Part shown: piece after piece, positions 34,070 to 44,244 of the stretch
Position numbering within the stretch: position 1 is the stretch's first letter
How the letters are laid out: the number at the start of each line of letters is the position of its first letter
From: Meghimatium bilineatum
Lineage: Eukaryota > Mollusca > Gastropoda > Stylommatophora > Philomycidae
DNA length: 64,000 nucleotides
Direction of reading: 5' to 3'
Assembly (NCBI GenBank): GCA_034231615.1
Contig: CM067310.1
Coordinates: forward strand, 203,501 to 267,500
Notes under the pieces: model-generated
The model's database searches: none
The model's input: only the letters and a program-made list of their open reading frames with translations
What the model was told of the DNA's origin: nothing
Made by a program: the position numbers and the translations under genes

Positions 34070-34365
34070 CTTCTTCTTCTTCTTCTTCTGCGTTCGTTCT
34101 CAAACTCCTGCAGATTAGCAGTATGTAGTCCGGAGAACGGAATGCGTTGTGTCATGGTTTACAGCATTACTGTGATATCTGGGTCTTTCGGCTTGGCCAA
34201 TCCGACTTCAGCATGGCTTTGGGTCACTGACCCTATATGGGATGGGACAGCCAACTCCATCCCATAACCTCCTTAGTCGCCTCTTATGACATGCATGGAA
34301 GATAAACAGTGTTGCTATTCTTTGCTCCCATTTCAGCCCCCAGCAACACACGGGCATGATAACTA
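34070..34365 (-). mobile_element. SINE, longest minus-strand copy
   Basis: It is the reverse complement of the copy at 46690-46973: shared words are GGGTCACTGACCCTATATGG, TAACCTCCTTAGTCGCCTCT and GTTCTCAAACTCCTGCAG. On the minus strand it ends in (GAA)n at 34072-34088. Confidence 0.82.
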
Positions 34366-34369
34366 TTTG

Positions 34370-34660
34370 AAAGAGAAAAGTGAGAGAATGAACAGGTTTT
34401 ACTGGGACAGTTTCAGAAATGTGAGAGAATGAGCAGATTTACTGGGACAGTTACAGGAAAGTGAAAGAATTAGAAGTTTTTACTGGGACAGTTACAAGAA
34501 AGTAAGAGAATGAGGAGATTTTACTGGAACAGTTGCAGGAAAGTGAGAGAATGAACAGGTTTTACTGGGACAATTTCAGAAAAGTGAGAAGAATGAACAG
34601 GTTTTACTGGGACAGTTCAAATTTCTATGCTTTGTCCCAGTAACTGGAAAAAATGTACTG
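34370..34660. repeat. ~41-bp tandem repeat, ~6 copies
   Basis: The unit contains GTGAGAGAATGAACAGGTTT, TACTGGGACAGTT and ACAGGAAA. Confidence 0.85.
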
Positions 34661-34784
34661 AGATGCAAAAATGTTCCAGTTGTTACAGATCAGTAAATTT
34701 CTTATAATATGGTTGAATATGTGCTGAAATTAAATCAACGACTTCTTGATTATGGAGTTAAATTTGTTCATTTTCTCATGGTTG

Positions 34785-35135
34785 GTAGATTATAATTTAT
34801 TATTCTTAGTTGTTATTCAGCCTGTTCACATCATGATTTTTTTTTATTATTCCAACTGTTCAAATCATGATTTTTTTTAATTATTCCAACTGTTCACATA
34901 ATGATTTTAGTTGTTATTCCACCTGTTCATATCATGGTTTTAGTTATTATTCCACCTGTTCACATAATGATTTTTGCTGTTATTTAGCCTATTCACATCA
35001 TGATTTTAGTGGTTATTCATTCTGTTCACATCATGATTTTAGTTGTTATTCCACCTATTCATATCATGATTTTTGATATTCAGCCTGTTCCCATCATGAT
35101 TTTTATTGTTATTCAGCCTGATCATATCATGATTT
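34785..35135. repeat. ~35-bp tandem repeat, ~9 copies
   Basis: The unit contains TTAGTTGTTATTCCACCTGT, TCACATCATGATTT. The 69-codon plus frame here is repeat translation. Confidence 0.87.
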
Positions 35136-35307
35136 CTGAGGAAAATAAAATAACATAAAAAAATATTTTGATGGCTTATTTTTAGGGAATTTTTGTATTG
35201 TTATTTAGAATCCTAGTTTTTTTATTTCAAAATCTGGTCACCCTGAGAATGCGGGAGGAATATTGAGAGGAGTGATTGAGAGATAGAAGAAATGACAGGA
35301 TGCTAAC

Positions 35308-35439
35308 CTGTATTGGTGTGAGAACAATAAGGTAGATTTCCTCCATTGCATATGTGATTTTATCCAGGTCTTCACTGACTAGAGAGATCAACTGCCCAGC
35401 TGTTTTTCCCCTTCTGCTGGCATTACTTAATGTCAATGC
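35308..35439 (-). CDS. ABCC exon: TMD1, TAGQLISLVSEDLDKI motif
   Basis: The exon encodes ALTLSNASRRGKTAGQLISL, VSEDLDKITYAMEEIYLIV and LTPIQ. This corresponds to the MRP motif 'A..LS...R...T.GEIVNLMS.D.Q', an intracellular loop of TMD1. The acceptor is TCCACACAG and the donor is GTTAGC. It is 44 codons, phase 0 at both ends. A diverged copy of its acceptor region lies at 36460-36575. Confidence 0.95.
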
Positions 35440-35571
35440 CTGTGTGGACATCAGATTTAAACATCATCTTGTAAGTTAGACTATTCATCAGTTGTTATCT
35501 TTTAGCTTGCCAGCCATGACTAATCTATGATGACGATGATGATGATGATTATGATGATGATAATAAGTGTG

Positions 35572-36305
35572 TGTATCTCTGCAGCACCCTATCGCAAACT
35601 GCTACACTTAACGAGGATGTTGCCCTGCGTATTGCTCGCACCAATGCAGCATTCGGGAGTCTTCGTGCCAACGTCTAGATCAGGCGTCGTCTCAGTTTGA
35701 CAACTAAGTTGGATGTGTACCGCACAGTAGTTCTACCAACACTGCTTTATGCTGCATCATCCTAGACTGTCTATGTGAGACACGCTCAACAGTTTAACTC
35801 GTTCCACCTTTGGTGCCTAAGAGTACGTTGGCAATACCGTGTACCAGACATGGAAATCCTTCAAAAGTCACGTATGCAAAGCATCCATGCCCTACTGATT
35901 AGGTCCCAACACCGCTGGACTAGCCACATTGTTCGTATGCCAGACAAGTATCTTCCAAAGAGATTATTCTATAGGGAGCTGTGCGATGGTAAACATTCAA
36001 GCGTCGGGCAGAAAATGCACTGCAAGGATCACTTAAAAAACTCTCTCAAACACTGCAGCATCGATCCTAGTTCCTGGAAGACTACAACCCTTGATCTCTC
36101 AGCTTGGCACACCTAGGTCACTGCTGGCATCCCTAAATTTGAAAAAGAAAGAACACTTTGGGTAATTTACAAGCGACGAAAGCGGAAGGACAAATACAGA
36201 AACTCTTCCTACCCCAAACTTTCTACATTCCTGCATGCACTGCAATAGAACTTTCCTGGCACGAATCGGACTCATTGGGCATCTACAAACTCACAAACCA
36301 AATTA
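35572..36305 (+). mobile_element. RTE-like LINE family D, 3' end, copy 3 (longest)
   Basis: Frames show ALRIARTNAAFGSLRANV, LDVYRTVVLPTLLYAAS, MQSIHALLIRSQHRWTSHIV, PKRLFYRELCDGKHSSVGQK and, shifted, CNRTFLARIGLIGHLQTH. It extends further 5' than the other two copies. It carries stops and frameshifts. Confidence 0.87.
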
Positions 36306-36459
36306 GACAATCACAAATGTTTTGTTGTTTTTTCTACTTGTTCATCACATTTATTGCTTTTTGTACCATGCTCATCTCCGCTTGCAAAGGAAGAACATCA
36401 TCATCATCAATCATTTACTTAAAGGTATCTCATGTATTAGTGTTATAGAAAGTTCACAG

Positions 36460-36625
36460 ACTTTGCCTATGTAGACATCAATTCAAACATCATCTTGTAA
36501 GTTAGACTATTCATTATTTGGTTAGTCAGTCAATCAGTCAGTTTGTCAGCCATGACTAATCTATCAATCATTGACTGAAAGATATGCGTCATGAATTAGT
36601 ATTATAACAAGTTCACATACTTTGG
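36460..36625. repeat. diverged duplicate of the 35.44-kb exon acceptor region
   Basis: TTTGCCTATGTAGACATCAA, AAACATCATCTTGTAAGTTA and CCATGACTAATCTAT align with 35432-35545 (TGCCTGTGTGGACATC and onward). A third partial copy follows at about 36590-36625. The LINE at 35572-36305 sits between the two main copies. Confidence 0.7.
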
Positions 36626-36664
36626 CTGTGTGTTGTTAGCATCTGAAAAGGGAGTAAACAAAAA

Positions 36665-36830
36665 TCACACTGTTACCTTGCCACGCACGTTGTAAACCAC
36701 ACTGGTACCTTGTCACGCACATCATAAGCCATGCTGTTACTTTTCCAAGCATGTCATATGCCACACTGTTACCTTGCCATGCACGTTGTAAGCCACACTG
36801 TTACCTTGCCACGCATGTCGTAAGCAAGTT
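36665..36830. repeat. ~32-bp tandem repeat, ~5 copies
   Basis: The unit contains GTTACCTTGCCACGCACGT and GTAAGCCACACT. Its last copy runs into the SINE below (CACGCATGTCGTAAG), so the array may have grown from the SINE. Confidence 0.8.
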
Positions 36831-37020
36831 TTGGGGGGTAGAATTTGCTGTCCCATCCCATTGGCTCATAGTTACTTTGAAGACATGCTAAATCGGATGT
36901 GTAAGGCCGAAAGACACAGGTATTCAGCAAAGCTGTAAATTATGACACATTCTGTTCTCTGGACAACCTCCCTCCTGCTAATCTCCATGAGTGTGAGAAT
37001 GAATACAGAAGAAGAAGAAT
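36810..37020 (+). mobile_element. SINE, plus-strand copy
   Basis: GCATGTCGTAAG, GCTGTCCCATCCCATTGGC, AATCGGATGTGTAAGG, TTCTGTTCTCTGGACAACCT and the tail GTGAGAATGAATACAGAAGA + AGAAG follow the order of the copy at 46.7 kb. Confidence 0.78.
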
Positions 37021-37224
37021 AGCCTACTGTTTTCCCATTAAGTGCTCTTGCTGCCTACTCATTGGCTGATCAGAGACCACCTGAATAGCATTACCTTCAG
37101 TACTTAGTGACCACAGTGACTTTTCTCACACATCTCACATAGTGACATGCAAGGTTGAGCCCTGGTATCCATGTCCTGTCAGTTGGATAGATTACAGATG
37201 GTTTGTTTTTTTAAAGTCATAAGT

Positions 37225-37370
37225 GATGAGTAAATTTAAAACTCATGTTTGACCTGATTAGCCTGTGAGTAGATGAGTAAATTTAAAACTCATGTTTGAC
37301 CTGATTAGCCTGTGAGTAGATGAGTAAACTCAAAACTCATGTTTGACCTGATTAGCCTGTGAGTGATTTA
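37225..37370. repeat. 47-bp tandem repeat, 3 copies
   Basis: GATGAGTAAATTTAAAACTC, ATGTTTGACCTGATTAGCCT and GTGAGTA recur three times with few changes. Confidence 0.88.
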
Positions 37371-37394
37371 GCTATATGACAATATACCACAGGC

Positions 37395-37750
37395 TCCTAC
37401 CACAGCTCTGTGCTACAGTTCTAAACATACTTCATCTGTGACCTGAAAAGTAGTTAAATGTTCATAATTAACCATCTACAGACTCATAGTCAAGGATATA
37501 ACTCTAAATGAGTTTCATAAAGCGGATGTGACAGATGTTTATCATCATCATCATGATGTCATGGATGAACAGCAACAGTTAAGTGTATGATAGCTGTTTA
37601 CTCAGCTGCTGGATTGATTTGTTTTTCAGAAAACTGTAATATATAGGGCATTACTATTTACTTGGCAGTACTATTAATATTGCATGTAGTCACAAATATA
37701 TGTATGAAATCAGATGTAACTTCTAGAAGTGAAAGTGACCTAGTTTGTCT
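37395..37750 (-). pseudogene. exon fossil: duplicated start of the 38.5-kb exon
   Basis: CTCTGTGCTACAGTTCTAAA, CATACTTCATCTGTGACCTG and AAAAGTAGTTAAATGT align with 38455-38515, the real acceptor (CTTTTCAG) and the first ~55 bases of that exon. Read in phase it hits a stop (MKYV*). Flanking similarity continues weakly to 37620-37750 versus 38690-38830, so roughly 400 bp was duplicated. Confidence 0.75.
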
Positions 37751-37754
37751 TGGC

Positions 37755-38315
37755 TCAATTCAAAATAAGTCAGTTACTTATTCCTATTAACAGTCAGTCA
37801 ATCAAACAATTGGTCAGTTATTTCATTGGTATGACAATTTCCATAATTATTTGTTAATTATGCACATGGTCAGTAAGAATAAATCTGAAGGTAGTAGAGG
37901 GATTTGAACTAGGTCCCTTCAGCTGACACTGATTACAACTTGAGTTAAAATTTAGTCTGTTAGTAAATTATGTAGGTTTGCTTTTGATACAATCACTACC
38001 ACTACTACCAAATGTTGTCGCTCCCAATGAAAGATAGGACATAAGGCTGCAACTGTCACTCTCCACCAAACTCTTATCTTTTTTTTAAAGCCATCTGCTT
38101 CAGCTCTGTCCATGAAACATCTACTTCTCTAAACTCTTCTTCATTAGATGTCACCTTGAGTCTCAACTCTTCTCCCTGTTTTGTACAGTTTTCTATAATT
38201 TTTTATTACTGTATTGGCCTTCTTCACAGAAGATTTGCCAGCAGCTTAACTTCCATTGGTTGAGAACAACAACAAAATTACCAATCAGAATATTTCTAAA
38301 CGTATCAAGTTCTAC
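37755..38315. other. intron sequence; one B-box-like scrap
   Basis: On the minus strand about 37890-37920 reads GGGACCTAGTTCAAATCCC, resembling a tRNA B box. A similar word is at about 45800-45830. Otherwise nothing. Confidence 0.4.
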
Positions 38316-38319
38316 TGAC

Positions 38320-38500
38320 CTTCTTGTATGCTGCAGAAGTAATCACCATCTTTATTTGAGCAGTCAGTCTTCGCAGACTTGTCCACATACGAGGATGCAT
38401 AGTATCAGTCAGGAACTGTGCCAGACAAGAAGTTATAACCAAAGAGTATCCTCTCCACTGTGGCTCTGTGCTACGGTTCTGAACATACTTCATCAGAGAC
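38320..38500 (-). CDS. ABCC exon: TMD1 first helices
   Basis: The exon encodes SLMKYVQNRSTEPQWRGYSL, VITSCLAQFLTDTMHPRMWT and LRRLTAQIKMVITSAAYKK. It aligns in place with MRP1 'LLI.FV.D....W.GY' and 'G.R.....I...YRKAL'. The acceptor is CTTTTCAG and the donor is GTCAGT. It starts in phase 2 (its G completes a codon of an exon not found) and leaves in phase 0 into ALTLSNAS. Confidence 0.93.
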
Positions 38501-38576
38501 CTGAAAAGTAGTTTAATGTATGAAGACTGTTCATACAAGTAAATTTAAGTAGGAAGCCAGAGGACAATTTTAAAAA

Positions 38577-38651
38577 TTCTTGAGAATAACGGGAATTGAA
38601 CCAACGGTTATATTTGGTAAATAATTGTTCAATTCCCGTTAGTCTCAAGAA
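38577..38651. repeat. inverted repeat, 25-bp arms, 25-bp loop
   Basis: The arms are 38577-38601 (TTCTTGAGAATAACGGGAAT + TGAAC) and 38627-38651 (the reverse complement with one mismatch). The hairpin lies about 80 bp upstream, gene sense, of the acceptor at 38500, in the branch-point neighbourhood. Confidence 0.9.
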
Positions 38652-38659
38652 GACTGTTC

Positions 38660-39550
38660 AATCAGTTACAGGACTTTTTTTTTTTCCTAAAACTGTAATA
38701 TGTAGAACATTGCTATTTACCAGGTGCATATGATGATCATGTGCCAATGTTTGTACAAAACTGGAATTATTTAACTTCCTATATGTGTTGTGTGGACTTC
38801 TATAAGTGAAGGTGTCGTAGTTTATCTTGACACATTTGAAAAATGGATGTTAACTTTCAACTTATATGTACTGATTTCTGCTTAGGAAAAACTGGTTTCA
38901 AAACTTTCATAATGCTACAATCAGTTTCCAGAAGTTCTGGCTAAGTAGATCTCATACATTTTAGTGGTATTCTCATTTCACAAGTGATCCTTTGAAGATG
39001 ACGTGAGATAAGATAGACCATCAGTCCAATGTCCAGATCTTGTTGACTGAATAATTCAATATTGATTCAACATCAAGAATTTGACAAATTTGTCCAATTA
39101 AGTCACCTGCCTCAAGTCGGGGTATAAAGACTTTCTTGCAAATGAAACAAGAATCACTATGATATAAAAGATGATTAAACCATTTGGAGACCTTTGCAAT
39201 GACAATATTTACTGTTTCATCTTCAGTACACCTTTCAAGGTTGCAAGAATAGAAGATTGAATAGAAGATTGCTGAATTTATGATATTGAAACTACAACAT
39301 AACTTGCAAAAGACAGATTACAGAAATAAGAGTTCATGAAAATAAACATAGGTCTATATGAAACATACAAAAAGATCATCTCCACAGAACTCTTCTACTC
39401 CTGATGCTGCAAGGCATAAACAAGTTATAAAGTGAAAAGAAAGAAGAAACTAAATTGAGTCGAGTAGAAAATCAGAAAATTGAAAGTTCTGCATGTGTGT
39501 TATCAGTACCTGAAAAAAAGTAACAAATTACAATAATTTCTGCCATTTAT
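38660..39550. other. intron sequence, nothing recognised
   Basis: Apart from the stretch duplicated at 37.62-37.75 kb, no repeat or gene. The exon expected between 43778 and 38500 was sought here without success. Confidence 0.45.
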
Positions 39551-39554
39551 TTTG

Positions 39555-39840
39555 TCCTAAAAAGTAGCAACTAAGGAGAGTTTGACACTGTGTGCTGTCG
39601 ATACATCTTCATTAAATGTGGAGGGGGAGGGTGGTTGTTTACCTATAGTTGTAAGAAGCAGCAGCTAAGGAAGTTTGGCACTGTGTGCTGTCGATACATC
39701 TTCATTAAATGTGGAGGGGGAGGGGGAAGGTGGTTGTTTACCTATAGTTGTAAGAAGCAGCAGCTACGGAGAGTTTGGCACTGTGTGCTGTCAATACATC
39801 TTCATTAAATGTGGAGGGGGAGGGGGGGGGGGGTTGTTGC
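39555..39840. repeat. ~90-bp tandem repeat, 3 copies, with G-rich core
   Basis: GAGTTTGGCACTGTGTGCTG, CGATACATCTTCATTAAATG and TGGAGGGGGAGGG, then GTTTACCTATAGTTGTAAG, three times. The G-rich core lengthens from copy to copy (GGGGGAGGG to AGGGGGGGGGGGG). Confidence 0.9.
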
Positions 39841-39929
39841 CTTTTTTTAAAAAAAGGTAATTTCCTGGTTCTTGTGGGTAATCTCTTTAATGATATCTTT
39901 GGTGATCCTTTAAATGGGAAAACCAATGC

Positions 39930-40240
39930 TGATTTAATCATCAATGGATAGATAAATATTGACCTACTAAATCTTCAATGGATAGATAAATGTTGACCTA
40001 TTCAATCATCAATAGATAGATAAATGTTGACTTACTCAAACATCAATAGATAGATAAATGACCTACTAAATCACCAATGGATAAATGAAGATTGACCTAC
40101 TCAATTATCAATGGATAGATACATTTTGACGTATTCAATCATCAAGGGTAGATACATTTTTACTTCATCATCAATGGTTAAACTGCAAAAAGAAAATGTT
40201 GATAAATGTTGACTTACTCAATTATCAATGGATAGATAAA
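39930..40240. repeat. ~36-bp tandem repeat, ~8 copies
   Basis: ATCAATGGATAGATAAATGT + TGACCTACTCAA with many small variants. Confidence 0.85.
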
Positions 40241-40382
40241 GTCGCTCAACTTGAGTGCACAGTTCAGAAACTGAAAATATCAGAGAGGAATAGTTTAATT
40301 AATGTTATTCAAAAATGTGAATATATAGAAGTGTTACTGCACAGGATAATAATAAGACCCATAACTTATCAGTCATAGAGGT

Positions 40383-40570
40383 GCCACATTTGAAACTTCG
40401 CACAAAAAAGTCCTCCGAACAACTGTCTTCAGCCATTCAGACGAATGTCAAAAAATCATGCCCAGATGATTTCTTAATGTCATTAATCCAGGATTTTTGT
40501 TTTCCTGATCCTTCCACCCTTGACTGTATTTTGCAAAATAGTTTTAGAAAGTAAGTCTTCTCATTACATT
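40383..40570 (-). mobile_element. LINE remnant (ORF2 C-terminus)
   Basis: The minus strand reads WINDIKKSSGHDFLTFV, then MAEDSCSEDFFV in the same frame after a stop. This resembles the W-x-DDI..W(T)G...A.RAAEDR pattern at the end of RTE-type LINEs. Very decayed. Confidence 0.45.
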
Positions 40571-40574
40571 TTCA

Positions 40575-41080
40575 AACCAAACCAGTTTATACTGTTTTAT
40601 CACTGCCCAAAGTGGTGCTTGATAACCTAAGTTTGTTTACGCTTGTTTCATCACTGCCAAAAGTGGTGCTTGATAACCTGCAAGTTTGTTTATGCTTGTT
40701 TAATCACTGCCAAAAGTGGTGCTTGATAACCTGCAAGTTTGTTTACGCTTGTTTCATCACTGCCAAAAGTTGTGCTTGATAACCTAAGTTTGTTTACGCT
40801 TGTTTCATCACTGCCAAAAGTTGTGCTTGATAACCTAAATTTGTTTACGCTTGTTTCATCACTGCCAAAAGTGGTGCTTGATAACCTGCAAGTTTGTTTA
40901 TGCTTGTTTAATCACTGCCAAAAGTGGTGCTTGATAACCTGCAAGTTTGTTTATGCTTGTTTAATCACTGCCAAAAGTGGTGCTTGATAACCTGCAAGTT
41001 TGTTTACGCTTGTTTTATACTTGTACTGTACTGTTTGTTTATGCTGTTTTTCACTACTAAAAGTGGTACTTGATATCCTG
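40575..41080. repeat. ~54-60-bp tandem repeat, ~9 copies
   Basis: The unit contains TTGTTTACGCTTGTTTCATC, ACTGCCAAAAGTGGTGCTTG and ATAACCTGCAAG. Confidence 0.9.
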
Positions 41081-41492
41081 CAAGTTGATTTATATATTGT
41101 ATAGGCCTATACTGATAATGAAATGTGGTAATTTATTATGAAATATTTGTGAATTAACTGGAGAAAGTATTAAAATTACTCAAACAACAAGACCATTATG
41201 AAATAATTACAAAAACATGAAAATAACTTGAAAAATTACTTAAATTAATATAGAGAAAATCACTGAAATGACTTTTCACTGGATTCTTTCCAAACTAGAC
41301 ATTATTCAGATTAGTTATTTCAGTTATTATGATAACTGAAGTGTAGGCCCTATTCTGTACAGAACATTGCCGGGCTAACTATCAAGTCTACTACTGAGTC
41401 GACGATCCTGTGTATGTAATATTGAAATATTATGCAACTCATATGATTATTTATTATTATCAAACTCTGTGTGTCCATATCTAATTATCTAA

Positions 41493-41575
41493 ATCAGTGC
41501 TTCTCAACCTTTTTTGGCCATGGAACCATTTAGGACAATTTTTCTCCCATGGTACTTCTGGGACCTATAAAAAAG
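41493..41575 (+). mobile_element. hAT-like terminal fragment
   Basis: CAGTGCTTCTCAACCTTTTT matches the well-known terminal inverted repeat type CAGTGGTTCTCAACC of hAT transposons, continuing with GGCCATGGAACCAT. I did not find the opposite end. Confidence 0.55.
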
Positions 41576-41594
41576 GGTAATTATTATATCATTT

Positions 41595-41690
41595 ATTATA
41601 TATATATATATATATATATAATAAAATAAATGTAATATATTATATATAATTATTATTATTATTATATAAGATATTATCTTGTGTATAGGG
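41595..41690. repeat. AT/TTA microsatellite
   Basis: Interrupted (TA)n and (TTA)n runs. Confidence 0.9.
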
Positions 41691-41699
41691 TCTATTGTG

Positions 41700-42825
41700 T
41701 GCACAGATGGATCACACTAATCTCAATCATTATTATTTTCAGAAATTTAATATTTAATGATTGGGAGCCTGCAGTAAAACTGTGTCATCATATCAGAAGT
41801 CATGCCAACTGCTGTAAATGATCATGGATTTCACCAACTTTCCATTAACCTTCAGCACCCTCGCAGCGACTCCATTAACCTTCTGCACCCTCGCAGCGAA
41901 TACTAATAGTCGCCGACATATATCTCTCAATATAGCCCTGCCTGCGACTAGGTACAGAACCAAAAGATTTTAGGCTTACATGATCAATGATTTGTGCCAT
42001 GATTTAAGCTTGGACTATGTCACATCTTTCACTTTCATTCCCTTCCCGCTTATGTTGTAAGATAGAGAAGTCGATGACATTTTTATGGATTCTGATTCCG
42101 ATAATGATGATTTCTTGGGAGTTACATGTGTTTTCTAAGAATATATTATTCACACGTACTTTCGGAGAATAGACCCAGACAATGCATCGCATTATATACG
42201 ACATTGGATATAATTAAGAATGTGTTCGATTGGAATATTTCTGACCTACTCTTGAATGGAATGGAACAGACCGGCATGGTGACATCTACATGTTTTATTT
42301 GTTTATACAGTCCATATTTTATTAGTTTTGTTCTGATATGACATAAATACAATAGGCCTAGCTATGTTGGAGAATTTTATCAGTTTTGCCATGCATTTAT
42401 CAAGTATAGGTGCGGCCATAAATTAATTATCGATTATTTGTTTTCAAATTTTGTTTCAATTTCCATTTTCACAAATTTATGAAACATACCCAAACAAAAA
42501 AACACACATGAATATATATATATAGTATTTAATTCTTTATTTACATGTACAAACATTATTTTAAAATTTCTAACACAAAAAAAAGTTATTGCGTTTTCAA
42601 AACATTCACCAACAATAAAGCAAATTGTCCAAAAATAAGCCATATTTGAATTTCATAAAATCTTTATATTGTGCAGGGAGGAAATTGTGTAATTTTCAGC
42701 CATAGTGCTAAATGTTAACAGTATCTATTACTAAGATTATCGTTAACACATTTCCATGGCATGAAGTTACACTATTGATTATTTTCTCTTGATATCATTC
42801 TTGACTTTTGTTGCTTTCAAATCTT
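41700..42825. other. intron sequence; possible old repeat at 42.05 kb
   Basis: A short acidic plus-strand frame, REVDDIFMDSDSDNDDFLGV (about 42067-42126), looks like the acidic start of a piggyBac-type transposase, but nothing downstream supports it. A 30-bp word around CACCCTCGCAGCGA is tandemly doubled at 41840-41900. Confidence 0.3.
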
Positions 42826-42829
42826 GCCA

Positions 42830-43150
42830 TAGTAGCTACATACTCCAGGATTATCTTGCCATAGTAGCTATATTCTCCAGGGTTATCTTGACATCATAAC
42901 TATATTCTCCAGACTTATCTTGCCATAGTAGCTATATTCTCCAGACTTATCTTGCCATAGTAGCTATATTTTCTCATATTCTATATAGATCATGACTGAG
43001 TCAAATTGGAAGTCTAGATTCTATGATATAGATCATCACTCAGGTTGGAACTCTAGATTATATGATATAGATCATGACTGAGTCAAATTAGAACTCTAGA
43101 TTATATGATATAGATCATCACTCAGGTTGGAACTCTAGATTCTATGATAT
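42830..43150. repeat. two short tandem arrays (~37 bp and ~43 bp)
   Basis: First ATCTTGCCATAGTAGCTATA + TTCTCCAG about five times (42818-42975). Then GATATAGATCATGACTGAGT + CAAATTGGAACTCTAGATT about four times. Confidence 0.82.
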
Positions 43151-43159
43151 AGGCCACTG

Positions 43160-43505
43160 TCTGTTTCAAAGTTTCCACTTTGCCATACAGTTTCTCATGG
43201 GCCATGTCATTCTCCTCAGATCTGTATACTGGAGACAGTCTTTTAAGATATTTTCTGCAGTCATATTCTCTAGGTTGAAATGGCAAAGGGCAGTTGTGCC
43301 TATTTTGAATTTGATGTACAGGTGATGTCTCATTTTGTTGTGGCCAGTTCTGAGGCGCAGCAGGATAACCTGGTCTCTTCTGGATAGTTGGTAATACCCA
43401 TCATCTGCATTATATTTGGGGTGGTCTTCTTTTCACTTTTTGTTATAGTTGCCTATAATGATAGTCTTCACTTCTTCATATTTGACCAGATAGTCTTCTT
43501 GATAT
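43160..43505 (-). mobile_element. RNase H LINE C-terminal fragment
   Basis: DDGYYQLSRRDQVILLRLRT, GHNKMRHHLY, then FKIGTTALCHFNLENMTAEN parallels NDPYHQMSRKEQTIIFRLRT, GHNRLRSHMF and LKIGETDLCNCGLSPETAEH of the copy at 47 kb. It is the same superfamily but a different, older member. Confidence 0.82.
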
Positions 43506-43620
43506 TTAATTTTTTTAATTGATTTATCTTTTAAGATACATGGAACTGATGTTTCAACCAAAATATCTTTATTGAGAAAGCGGCATACACAAAAAAGGAC
43601 AACAATATAGCATTTTCAAA

Positions 43621-43777
43621 AGTAACTCATATATCACACTAGTGATTAATATCTTCATGAAAAAAAACACATTAGTTGTAAAAAAATATTTCAGTTCAAA
43701 CATGTATCAAAATACTCATAAGTAACTCATATATCACACTAGTGATCGATATCTTCATGAAAAAAAACACACATTAC
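43621..43777 (-). repeat. 100-bp duplicate of the 43.78-kb exon donor region
   Basis: AGTAACTCATATATCACACT occurs at 43621 and 43721, exactly 100 bp apart. The similarity carries through the donor into the exon: in the left copy the donor GGTAATGT has become ACTAATGT and the exon part has decayed. Confidence 0.85.
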
Positions 43778-43937
43778 CTGCAAAAAAAAATACTTGAGTC
43801 CGAACGTGCGTATCAAAGCCCTCAAAAGGCTGACTTTCCTATCCAGGAGTTTCTCTTCCTTATTCTCACAGCATTCACTATGTGTGTCTGTCTTTTTGTT
43901 AGTTGTTCCAACTTTTGGCTCAGTTTTATATTTTAAC
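43778..43937 (-). CDS. ABCC exon: L0 linker / pre-TMD1
   Basis: The exon encodes LKYKTEPKVGTTNKKTDTHS, ECCENKEEKLLDRKVSLLRA and LIRTFGLKYFFLQ. ..SLLRALIRTFG.K.. corresponds to the MRP 'LFKALYKTFG' segment at the entrance of TMD1. The preceding polar stretch is the variable linker. The acceptor is GTTACAG and the donor is GTAATG. The first G completes the AGG codon of the previous exon; it leaves in phase 0. Confidence 0.9.
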
Positions 43938-44094
43938 CTGTAACCAAACAAACTCATTTAAAATATCAAACAGAGAATTGTGTATTTCTTATCTAAAGCC
44001 ATTCATAAGAGCTAAAGCACTGCCAGCTAAAATGCAAATTATAAGAGAGGATTATTGTTCTTAAACTCCCGCAGGAACTATATGAACATCTAAC

Positions 44095-44244
44095 CTCATG
44101 TAAGAATTGTACTGTTGACATTCAAGTTCCTCCTGCCTCCAGGCTTGTTCAAAAGCTGGAAAAATTGTCTCACACTTATCCCGGTTGTTAATGTCAGGGA
44201 CATCATCTTCCTTCAGTTTTCCTTGATAACCAGTCCATACAATC
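44095..44244 (-). CDS. ABCC exon: L0 linker
   Basis: The exon encodes IVWTGYQGKLKEDDVPDINN, RDKCETIFPAFEQAWRQEEL and ECQQYNSYM. It matches the MRP pattern 'G(Y)..PLE..DLW.LN..D....V..F...W'. The acceptor is CTGATGCAG and the donor is GTTAGA. It enters in phase 2 (VF-AG|G-IVW) and leaves in phase 2 into LKYKTEP. Its acceptor and first 19 bases are repeated three more times just upstream. Confidence 0.92.

Noticed and set aside
42040..42200. piggyBac transposase gene
   Set aside because: Only a short acidic stretch resembles the N-terminus; a stop follows quickly and no catalytic domain is visible.
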